A stretch of 64,000 nucleotides of DNA. It comes from GWE2-51-13 sp942492825. GTDB lineage: Bacteria > Bacillota_I > Bacilli_A > Erysipelotrichales > Erysipelotrichaceae. The stretch spans positions 1,798,001-1,862,000 of the forward strand of contig OW818635.1 of assembly GCA_942492825.1 (NCBI GenBank). The letters run 5' to 3'. How positions within the stretch are numbered: position 1 is the first letter of the stretch; each line of letters begins with the position of its first letter. The notes under the pieces were generated by a model, which had not been told where the DNA came from, made no database searches, and was given only the letters and a program-made list of their open reading frames with translations. The position numbers were made by a program, and so were the translations under genes. Below are positions 47,012-53,513 of the stretch, piece after piece.

Positions 47012-47012
47012 T

Positions 47013-47717
47013 ATGCTTAAAATCGAACAATTAAATGTGCATTACGGCGTGATTCATGCGTTGCGAGATGTTACACTGGAAGTAGAAGAAGGGAAGATCG
47101 TTTCCTTGATCGGCTCTAACGGTGCCGGTAAGACCACGTTGCTTCGTACGATCAGCGGATTGATCAAGCCGACCTCCGGAACGATGTTGTATCTCGGACA
47201 GGATATCGTGACGCAAAAGCCACAGTTACTCCCGGCGCAAGGTTTGGTCCACGTCCCCGAAGGTCGCAAGATTTTCTCCGGTCTTACGGTTTATGAGAAT
47301 CTGTTGATGGGTGCGTATCTACGCAAAGACAAAGCCGGAATCGCGGAAGACCTTAAAAAAGTTTACGATCGGTTTCCGATCCTTGCGGATCGACGCAATC
47401 AGGACGCCGCGACCTTGTCCGGCGGCGAACAACAAATGTTAGCGATCTCACGGGCTTTGATGGCACGTCCGAAGTTATTGTTGATGGATGAACCGTCGAT
47501 GGGTTTGGCTCCGTTACTTGTCAAAGAAATCTTCAATATCATTAAAGAAATCAATGCCGGCGGAACGACCATCCTCTTGGTCGAACAGAACGCGATGCAA
47601 GCGTTGAAAATCGCGGATCAAGCGTATGTCCTGGAAACCGGTAATATCGTGCTTTCAGGTACCGGACAAGAGTTGTTGAGTAGCCCCGAAGTACAGAAAG
47701 TATACTTGGGAGGATAA
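47013..47717 (+). CDS. livF: Branched-chain amino acid ABC transporter ATPase LivF
   Basis: The 234-residue ATPase has Walker A GSNGAGKTT, the LivF block VHVPEGRKIFSGLTVYENL, signature LSGGEQQML, Walker B LLLMDEPSMGLAP and VEQNA in place of the usual switch His. It completes livKHMGF. GGGGAAGAGGAA precedes the ATG. The CBS-ACT gene starts 3 nt after its stop. Confidence 0.95.
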   Translation: MLKIEQLNVHYGVIHALRDVTLEVEEGKIVSLIGSNGAGKTTLLRTISGLIKPTSGTMLYLGQDIVTQKPQLLPAQGLVHVPEGRKIFSGLTVYENLLMGAYLRKDKAGIAEDLKKVYDRFPILADRRNQDAATLSGGEQQMLAISRALMARPKLLLMDEPSMGLAPLLVKEIFNIIKEINAGGTTILLVEQNAMQALKIADQAYVLETGNIVLSGTGQELLSSPEVQKVYLGG

Positions 47718-47720
47718 ACC

Positions 47721-48353
47721 ATGTACGTAAGAAATAAAATGACGGTCGATCCGATTTGCGTTAGCCCGGATCAAACGATTTCCGAAGTCTTGGATTTGAT
47801 GCAGGAGCATACGATCCACCGCTTACCGGTCATCGAAAAAGGGAAACTTGTCGGATTGGTAACCCAAGGGGTCGTCCAGGAGAATTCACCCTCCAACATG
47901 TCGACCTTAAGCATCCATGAAATGAACTATCTGTTATCCAAGACGAAAGTCAAAGATATCATGATCCGAAAGGTCGTTACGGTCGCACCGGATGCGATCA
48001 TCGAAGAAGCCGCCGATATTCTTGAAAAGAAAGATATCGGATGCTTACCGGTAGTGAGCGAGGACAGTACCTTGCTTGGGATCATTACGACCGGTGACAT
48101 CCTATCGGCCTTTGTCAGTATGTTCGGTTTTCACCAAAGCGGTTGTCGCATCGTCGTCGAAATCCCTGAAGACAGGGTAGGCGTCATCACCGAACTAAGC
48201 AGCGTGTTTACCGAAAACAACATCTCGATTTCGCATATCGTCGCCTATAAGAACGTTAAGGATGAATTTATCATCCGTGTTGATGATCCGGATAAAGCCA
48301 AGGTTCGTGAATTGTTGGAAACAAAGGGATTTAAAGTCAATTCCGTTCTCTAA
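47721..48353 (+). CDS. CBS-CBS-ACT domain protein (AcuB-like sensor)
   Basis: The 210-residue protein has two CBS motifs (about 7-60 starting MTVDPICVSPDQTISEVLDLM, and 77-130 starting IMIRKVVTVAPDAIIEEAADIL) followed by an ACT domain (about 138-208, RIVVEIPEDRVGVITELSSVF). CBS pairs usually bind adenine nucleotides and ACT domains bind amino acids, so it may sense energy state and a branched-chain amino acid. Only 3 nt separate it from livF and a terminator follows, so it belongs to the liv operon. AcuB of Bacillus has the same layout, but no acu genes are here. Its target is unknown. Confidence 0.85.
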   Translation: MYVRNKMTVDPICVSPDQTISEVLDLMQEHTIHRLPVIEKGKLVGLVTQGVVQENSPSNMSTLSIHEMNYLLSKTKVKDIMIRKVVTVAPDAIIEEAADILEKKDIGCLPVVSEDSTLLGIITTGDILSAFVSMFGFHQSGCRIVVEIPEDRVGVITELSSVFTENNISISHIVAYKNVKDEFIIRVDDPDKAKVRELLETKGFKVNSVL

Positions 48354-48376
48354 ACAGATGGTTCTTCCATCTGTTT
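48352..48376 (+). terminator. Terminator of the liv operon
   Basis: AAACAGATGG/CCATCTGTTT with a short TTCTT loop, then TATTTTC. It overlaps the stop codon of the CBS-ACT gene. Confidence 0.85.
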
Positions 48377-48409
48377 TATTTTCGTTGTAGAATAAAGCGA
48401 GGTGATTTT

Positions 48410-48823
48410 ATGAAACAAGCCGTACTCTATTTTACGATTTCGGGACATTGCGCCAATGTTGCCCGACGTATCTCCGAAAGTGAAGGGGCCGACCTGATTG
48501 AGATCGTACCAGTCAAACGGTACTCCGGTTGGATGTCCTACGTGATATGCGGATATCAAGTCAGTTTCCGTAAAGCAGTCAAACTTAAAAAAGTCAGTCA
48601 AGATCTACGTCAATACGATAAACTGACCGTCGTATCGCCTGTCCATGCCGGGAAAGTCAGTGCCGCGGTACGTAGTTTCCTTTTTCAAAACCGTAGCCAT
48701 TACAATGATGTCAAACTTGTGTTGTGTCATGCGGATCCGAAAGAAACCTTCGAAAGCGCGAAGACCCGATTGGAAAAAGAGTTGATGTTTACCTTCTCCG
48801 GGTTCGAATCGCTTGCGGATTAA
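48410..48823 (+). CDS. Flavodoxin-like protein
   Basis: The 137-residue protein begins QAVLYFTISGHCANVARRIS, the phosphate-binding first loop of a flavodoxin fold (with SGHCANVA in place of the usual (T/S)xTGNT). It continues with VVSPVHAGKVSAAVRSFL, the second FMN-contacting loop. It is short and acts presumably as a one-electron carrier in the cytoplasm. GAGGTGATTTT precedes the ATG. It lies 6 nt before a thioredoxin-reductase-like gene, suggesting the two work as a redox pair. Confidence 0.8.
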   Translation: MKQAVLYFTISGHCANVARRISESEGADLIEIVPVKRYSGWMSYVICGYQVSFRKAVKLKKVSQDLRQYDKLTVVSPVHAGKVSAAVRSFLFQNRSHYNDVKLVLCHADPKETFESAKTRLEKELMFTFSGFESLAD

Positions 48824-48829
48824 CGCCCT

Positions 48830-49705
48830 ATGTACGATGTCATCATCTTAGGCAAAGGTCCGGCGGGAATCCAAGCTTCGCTCTATATCAAACGTGCCGG
48901 ATTAGATGTCTTGGTTTTGGCGAAGGATGGCGGGGCGCTCATGAAAACCGAGAGCATCGCGAACTATTACGGTACCGGTACGTTGTCCGGTCCGGATCTT
49001 TTAAATGCGGGCATCCAACAAGCCACCGACCTTGGGATCGAAATCCGTGACACCGAAGTCACATCGATCTCAATGGAGTTTGATGGCGGATTTAAGGTCG
49101 ACACATTAACGCAGTCGCTCCAGTGTCGTGCGGTCATCATCGCGACCGGTTCGCCTCGTACCACCGTCAAGATTCCGAATCTAAAGGAACTCGAAGGCAA
49201 AGGCGTGTCTTATTGCGCGGTATGCGATGCATTTTTTTATCGCAAGAAGATTGTCGCGGTCATCGGACAGGGCGCGTATGCCTTGCATGAAGCGCAAGAA
49301 CTTCTACCCTTGACACAGAAAGTAATCCTATTAACCCACGGATTTCCACCGGAAATCAGTTTCCCGGATAACGTTGAAATCAACACGCATAAAATCGAAC
49401 GTATCTTAGGCAATGATAAAGTAGAAGGCGTACTCTTAGCGGATCAAACCGAAATCAAGTTGGACGGTATCTTCGTCGCCTTAGGCAGCGCATCATCGTT
49501 TGATCTGGCATTGAAGATCGGCGCACAAGTCGAAGGTAATAAGATACTAACCGATGACAACCGCCAAACCAATGTGCCCGGTTTGTTTGCGGCCGGAGAT
49601 TGCACCACCGGAACCATGCAGATCGCCAAAGCGGTCGGAGACGGAATGGTCGCAGGGCTTTCCGCAGTTTCATATATCCGAACAAAAAAACTCGCAACCA
49701 AATAA
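48830..49705 (+). CDS. Thioredoxin reductase-like FAD oxidoreductase
   Basis: The 291-residue flavoprotein has the FAD Rossmann motif GKGPAG (8-13), ATGSPR, the redox-active CAVCD (Cys129 and Cys132), a second dinucleotide motif GQGAYALHEA and the C-terminal FAD block GLFAAGDCTTG. The order and length fit the low-molecular-weight thioredoxin reductase family. The second motif GQGAYA lacks the usual GGGxxA and the following HRRxxxR of NADPH-binding enzymes is not visible, so the electron donor may be other than NADPH, possibly the neighbouring flavodoxin or a ferredoxin. It starts 6 nt after the flavodoxin gene, without a strong ribosome site. Confidence 0.85.
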   Translation: MYDVIILGKGPAGIQASLYIKRAGLDVLVLAKDGGALMKTESIANYYGTGTLSGPDLLNAGIQQATDLGIEIRDTEVTSISMEFDGGFKVDTLTQSLQCRAVIIATGSPRTTVKIPNLKELEGKGVSYCAVCDAFFYRKKIVAVIGQGAYALHEAQELLPLTQKVILLTHGFPPEISFPDNVEINTHKIERILGNDKVEGVLLADQTEIKLDGIFVALGSASSFDLALKIGAQVEGNKILTDDNRQTNVPGLFAAGDCTTGTMQIAKAVGDGMVAGLSAVSYIRTKKLATK

Positions 49706-49856
49706 AACATCATGCATTTTGTGTTGTTTCACAATTGAACGGGTTCATCGTTGAACCATAAAGTTCGTTAATTTAATCAATGAGTCATTTTCGTTAGTCG
49801 TTTCTCTTACCGCATTCCTTGTTATGCTGATCTTAACGGAATCCCTCCTTCTTGTC

Positions 49857-49885
49857 TTGAAAACACCGGATTTCCATGGTAGAAT
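49857..49885 (+). promoter_or_regulatory. Promoter of tRNA-Leu
   Basis: TTGAAA at 49857-49862, 17 bp, TAGAAT at 49880-49885. Confidence 0.7.
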
Positions 49886-49899
49886 TGGAATGCTTTCAC

Positions 49900-49982
49900 G
49901 CGCGTGTGGCGAAACTGGCAGACGCACTAGACTTAGGATCTAGCGGGCAACCATGCAGGTTCAAGTCCTGTCACGCGCACCA
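49900..49982 (+). tRNA. tRNA-Leu (TAG)
   Basis: 83 nt with encoded CCA and a class II variable arm. Acceptor stem GCGCGTG/CACGCGC; anticodon TAG at 49934-49936 in the loop CTTAGGA. Confidence 0.95.
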
Positions 49983-50016
49983 TGTTGTTATACTTCGCAG
50001 TATCAAACTGTGTTAG

Positions 50017-50039
50017 ACCCTTTTGTAAAAGGGTTTTTT
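50017..50039 (+). terminator. Terminator after tRNA-Leu
   Basis: ACCCTTTT/AAAAGGGT with GT at the tip, followed by TTTTT. The roughly 240 bp that follow up to 50279 are A+T-rich and show no gene. Confidence 0.85.
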
Positions 50040-50279
50040 ATTTATCTTCAATCTAAGATCTTGTTTTGATCCAATGTTAAGTGATCGAACTTCGAATCAA
50101 GTGACTATATCGAATCTGAAATCTAGTTAACATGAAACATGCGCGTGATTATCTTGTCATTGAGGAATGTTGAGGAAGATATCATTCATGAAGAAACTTC
50201 TAGTCAAGTTGAATTAATGAAGTTAGAATATAGATAGCAATCGATATGTATATTAGATCGACACAAAGGAGGAAATCCG

Positions 50280-50603
50280 ATGGAATACAACGCAGTTGAA
50301 TGCTTTAAAGCATTGGCGGATCCAATCCGACTTTCAATCATCCAACGTTTAAAAGACGATCGGGAACTTTGCGCATGCAATCTTCTCGAGGATTTCGAGA
50401 TTTCACAGCCTACGTTATCTTTCCACATGAAAAAGCTCACCGCTTGCGGGTTGGTCAACGTTCGTCGCGATGGGATATGGATGAAATACAGTGTCAATGT
50501 CGACTTTGTCGACCGCTTGATCGAAGATCTCAGTTTGATGCGTCAAAGCACCGTATCATTTTCGCCACTGATGAACCAATCCAAGCTATCCGGCATAAGA
50601 TAG
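50280..50603 (+). CDS. arsR: ArsR-family metalloid-responsive repressor
   Basis: The 107-residue winged-helix protein has FKALADPIRLSIIQRL (9-24), the arsenite-binding site ELCACNLL (Cys31 and Cys33, the ArsR ELCVCDL motif) and the recognition helix ISQPTLSFHMKKL (41-53). It would release DNA when As(III) or Sb(III) binds the cysteines. AAGGAGGAAAT precedes the ATG. The TAG stop lies in an inverted repeat that may be one of its operators, and the permease promoter and a larger palindrome follow. Confidence 0.92.
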   Translation: MEYNAVECFKALADPIRLSIIQRLKDDRELCACNLLEDFEISQPTLSFHMKKLTACGLVNVRRDGIWMKYSVNVDFVDRLIEDLSLMRQSTVSFSPLMNQSKLSGIR

Positions 50604-50615
50604 ATAAATATCTAT
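50600..50615. promoter_or_regulatory. Upstream ArsR-type half-palindrome
   Basis: ATAGAT-AAAT-ATCTAT overlaps the arsR stop codon and ends 7 bp before the permease -35 box. ATCTATGT at 50610-50617 repeats a half site of the main operator. Confidence 0.5.
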
Positions 50616-50622
50616 GTTTTGA

Positions 50623-50651
50623 TTGACAATCGAAACTTACGGGAATACAAT
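50623..50651 (+). promoter_or_regulatory. Promoter of the permease-thioredoxin operon
   Basis: Perfect TTGACA at 50623-50628, 17 bp, TACAAT at 50646-50651. Confidence 0.8.
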
Positions 50652-50653
50652 CT

Positions 50654-50677
50654 ATACATAGACAAACATCTATGTAT
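50654..50677. promoter_or_regulatory. Palindromic operator, probably bound by ArsR
   Basis: Perfect 9-bp inverted repeat ATACATAGA-CAAACA-TCTATGTAT beginning 3 bp after the -10 box, so it covers the expected transcription start. The half site TCTATGT also occurs upstream at 50611-50617. Confidence 0.7.
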
Positions 50678-50687
50678 CGGAGGCCGT

Positions 50688-51695
50688 ATGTACATATTCG
50701 ACTGGTTTAACAACACGTTTCTCAAGATGACGTGGCTCAACGATTTTATGGGATGGGTCACATCGACGGTCTTCCGACAGGATCCTTCAAGCCAGATCGG
50801 TGCGATCATTCAGTTCTTTCTGTATGATACGGTCAAGATCTTTCTTCTATTGTCATTTCTGATATTCTCGTTCGGCTACCTTCAGACCTTCTTTCCACCT
50901 GAACGTACCCGGAAAATATTGGGTCGATATAAAGGCATCGGTGCCAATCTGATCGGTGCTTTATTGGGAACTGTCACTCCGTTTTGTTCGTGTTCCTCGA
51001 TTCCGATCTTTATCGGATTTACTTCCGCTGGGTTACCGATCGGCGTCACGTTCTCGTTTCTAATTTCGTCTCCATTAGTCGATCTTGCGTCAGTCGTACT
51101 GTTGGCAAGTGTGTTTAATTGGAAGATCGCATTGGCATATGTCGTTGTCGGTATCGTGCTAGCGGTCATCAGCGGCTCATTGATATCGAAGATGCATATG
51201 GAAGACCAAATAGAATCCTTCGTCTACGAAGCAACCGCGATCGGTGATGTGACCGAGGAAAAATTGACACGCAAAGAACGGATTCGTATCTCCATCGACG
51301 GCGTCAAGGAAATTGTACGAAAAGTCTGGATCTTCGTTTTGTTAGGAGTCGGACTTGGCGCACTTATACACAATGTCATCCCTGAGGCTTGGATCACGGC
51401 AGCCCTAGGTGCTGACAAATGGTATTCCGTCCCCTTAGGCGTATTGATCGGTTTACCGATCTATGCGGATATCTTTGGAACCTTACCGGTTGCGGAAGCC
51501 TTGGTCGCCAAAGGAGTCGGCATCGGTACCGTATTGGCATTCATGATGTCGGTCACAACGATTTCACTACCGAGTTTAGTTATGCTGAAGCAAGTGGTTA
51601 AAAGCAAACTTATGATTGTCTTTGTTTCGTTGGTCGTCGTCGGGATTATCATCATCGGATTCTTATTCAACGCGATTGCGATTTATCTAATCTAA
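50688..51695 (+). CDS. arsP: ArsP-type permease (DUF318 family)
   Basis: The 335-residue membrane protein has about eight to ten spans in two halves. It contains GTVTPFCSCSSIPIFIGF (Cys100 and Cys102), the hallmark of the PF03773 permeases, and the second-half block GLPIYADIFGTLPVAEALVAKG. ArsP members export trivalent organoarsenicals; others in the family are linked to metal or unknown substrates, so the symbol rests mainly on the arsR neighbour. ATG at 50688 follows CGGAGG; an in-frame start at 50619 would precede the promoter. It is followed after 22 nt by a CNNC thioredoxin. Confidence 0.85.
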   Translation: MYIFDWFNNTFLKMTWLNDFMGWVTSTVFRQDPSSQIGAIIQFFLYDTVKIFLLLSFLIFSFGYLQTFFPPERTRKILGRYKGIGANLIGALLGTVTPFCSCSSIPIFIGFTSAGLPIGVTFSFLISSPLVDLASVVLLASVFNWKIALAYVVVGIVLAVISGSLISKMHMEDQIESFVYEATAIGDVTEEKLTRKERIRISIDGVKEIVRKVWIFVLLGVGLGALIHNVIPEAWITAALGADKWYSVPLGVLIGLPIYADIFGTLPVAEALVAKGVGIGTVLAFMMSVTTISLPSLVMLKQVVKSKLMIVFVSLVVVGIIIIGFLFNAIAIYLI

Positions 51696-51717
51696 AAACG
51701 TAAAGGGAGGTCATACC

Positions 51718-51951
51718 ATGATCATCAAAGTCTTAGGTCCGGGATGCAATAATTGTGTCCGTCTGGAAGCCAACACCAAGCAAGCTGTCGCTTCGCTTGG
51801 ACTCGAAGCGGAAATCGTCAAAGTCACCAACATGAAGGATATTATGAAATATGCGATCCTTCGGACACCCGGATTGGTCGTGGATGAGAAAGTCGTCGTT
51901 TCGGGACGTGTTCCGACGGTCGAAGAAATCAAAAGCCTACTACAAGGTTAA
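51718..51951 (+). CDS. Small thioredoxin-fold protein with CNNC site
   Basis: The 77-residue protein belongs to the redox-active-disulfide/MTH895 glutaredoxin-like group: KVLGPGCNNCVRLE with Cys10 and Cys13, RTPGLVVDEKVVVSG with the cis-proline, and a final helix. These proteins commonly accompany PF03773 permeases and ArsR. It may reduce or hand over a thiol-bound substrate to the permease. GGGAGG precedes the ATG, and a terminator overlaps the stop codon. Confidence 0.88.
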   Translation: MIIKVLGPGCNNCVRLEANTKQAVASLGLEAEIVKVTNMKDIMKYAILRTPGLVVDEKVVVSGRVPTVEEIKSLLQG

Positions 51952-51975
51952 CGCACTCGAAAGGGTGCGTTTTTT
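51950..51975 (+). terminator. Terminator of the arsP operon
   Basis: AACGCACTC/GGGTGCGTT with a GAAA loop and a T run. Confidence 0.9.
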
Positions 51976-52102
51976 CATAGCGTGTTATGAAATTCGATAA
52001 CGACTTTTTTCACCAAACCATCATGGTATCGTCAAGGTTTCGCCAAGATTCGGCGGTATTCTTTCGTTAGAGTTGAAACAAAAAACTTGAAGGAGACCAA
52101 CT

Positions 52103-52960
52103 ATGAATTCAAAATTGAGTCAGAAAATCGGGATCGTTACGTTAGTTCTCATTTTGACCGGAGCGAACTTCGCTTATACGCAAACGCAGACGCAGAAATA
52201 CGAAGCGGAAATCGCAGGACTCAACCAAGTCGTCGAAACATTACAAACGAAAATCGATCAAAGCGAACTCGGGCTAACGAATGTCACAAGTTCGGAAGGT
52301 ACGAGTGTCGCTGATCTCGCCGCAAAAGTGATTCCGTCCGTCGTCGGCATCGAAGTCAGTGCCGAAGTCATGCAGAACTTTGGACCCTGGGGAAAACAGA
52401 CCGGAGTCGTGAACGGAACCGGTTCCGGTATCGTCCAAAGTTCCGATGGATATATCATCACCAATTATCATGTCATCGAGAGCTACGTCGAAAGCACGGG
52501 GACCCGCTCAATTACTGTCGTTACTTCAGACGGAGCAAAACTTGACGCACAGTATGTCGGCGGGGATGCGGACAACGACTTGGCGGTACTGAAAGTTACC
52601 GCGAATAATCTGACCGCCGCAGAGTTCGATGTAACCGACGATCTTCGAACCGGAGATTTCGCGATGGCGATCGGTTATCCCTTGGGTATGGATCTCGCAA
52701 GCTCGGTAACGGTTGGCGTCATCAGTGGGATCGATCGTGCATTATCGTCGCAAAGCGGATCGTTGACCTTGATTCAGACGGACGCCGCGATCAATCCGGG
52801 AAACTCGGGCGGCGCATTGGTGAACAGATTTGGTCAAGTCATCGGAATCAACAACAGTAAAATCGCCTCGACGTCCGTGGAAGGAATCGGATTCTCAATC
52901 CCAATATATGAGGCGATGCCGATCCTACAGAAAATTATCAACAACGCCAAAGCGAGTTAA
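52103..52960 (+). CDS. HtrA/DegP-like trypsin-fold protease without PDZ domain
   Basis: The 285-residue protein has an N-terminal membrane anchor (about 8-25), a coiled-coil-like linker (30-60), and a serine protease domain with the catalytic triad His123 (NYHVI), Asp159 (DNDLAVLKV) and Ser235 (NPGNSGGALV). Typical HtrA proteases carry a C-terminal PDZ domain; this one ends 50 residues after the active serine, so it lacks it. It would act outside the membrane on misfolded proteins. AAGGAGACC precedes the ATG. Transcribed alone. Confidence 0.92.
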   Translation: MNSKLSQKIGIVTLVLILTGANFAYTQTQTQKYEAEIAGLNQVVETLQTKIDQSELGLTNVTSSEGTSVADLAAKVIPSVVGIEVSAEVMQNFGPWGKQTGVVNGTGSGIVQSSDGYIITNYHVIESYVESTGTRSITVVTSDGAKLDAQYVGGDADNDLAVLKVTANNLTAAEFDVTDDLRTGDFAMAIGYPLGMDLASSVTVGVISGIDRALSSQSGSLTLIQTDAAINPGNSGGALVNRFGQVIGINNSKIASTSVEGIGFSIPIYEAMPILQKIINNAKAS

Positions 52961-52977
52961 AATCAGAAGTACTCATT

Positions 52978-53004
52978 GCGTACGGAAACCGTACGCTTTT
53001 CTGT
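52978..53004 (+). terminator. Terminator after the HtrA-like gene
   Basis: GCGTACGG/CCGTACGC with an AAA loop, then TTTTCT. The 174 bp that follow before the rhodanese gene show no other gene. Confidence 0.85.
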
Positions 53005-53178
53005 AGAAGCTTATTGAAAGCGATGATCATATTATCGAAGTAGGTTGAACTCATTGAAATTGAGCATTTCCATGGAAATTCAAGATATGTCCCTGTATGA
53101 TGGATTCACGAGAACAGTAAACCCTTTTCATTTTGAATCCGGGGTTCATTCTGTTCCATTAAAGGTGAGGAAAGAAAT

Positions 53179-53499
53179 ATGTTCAACACGCAAAACCAAC
53201 TTAGCCAACAAGAAGCTTACGAAAGACTCAGTAAAGACAAAAGCATTCCACTTGTGGATGTCCGATCGGTCGAAGAGTTTATCGAAGACGGACATGTGGA
53301 AGGAAGCATCAATCTACCGTTAGATGATCTGGTGGAAATGTTCCCGCAAACATTCAAAGACAAAGAAGCAACGATTTATGTTATTTGTTACAGCGGCGCA
53401 CGTGCCGCAAGTGCGGTCAATTATCTACGCCGTGAAGGGTATAAAAACGTATTCAATGTCGGTGGCGTCATGACGTGGCCTTCGGAATTAGTCGATTGA
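53179..53499 (+). CDS. Single-domain rhodanese
   Basis: The 106-residue sulfurtransferase has PLVDVRSVEEF, HVEGSINLPLDDL and the active-site loop CYSGARA, with the cysteine that carries persulfide. It has no signal peptide, so it is cytoplasmic. GTGAGGAAAG precedes the ATG. It lies 14 nt before the CoA-disulfide reductase gene, which itself carries a rhodanese domain, indicating joint work on persulfide or polysulfide sulfur. Confidence 0.93.
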   Translation: MFNTQNQLSQQEAYERLSKDKSIPLVDVRSVEEFIEDGHVEGSINLPLDDLVEMFPQTFKDKEATIYVICYSGARAASAVNYLRREGYKNVFNVGGVMTWPSELVD

Positions 53500-53513
53500 G
53501 TAAGGTGACCAAC

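Noticed and set aside
49706..49850. Palindrome GGTTCA/TGAACC near 49741-49757 as terminator
   Set aside because: It lacks a U tract and lies too far from the reductase stop to be confident.
53045..53323. Open frame of 92 codons overlapping the rhodanese start
   Set aside because: Different frame, no ribosome site, and no recognisable protein; the rhodanese frame is clear.
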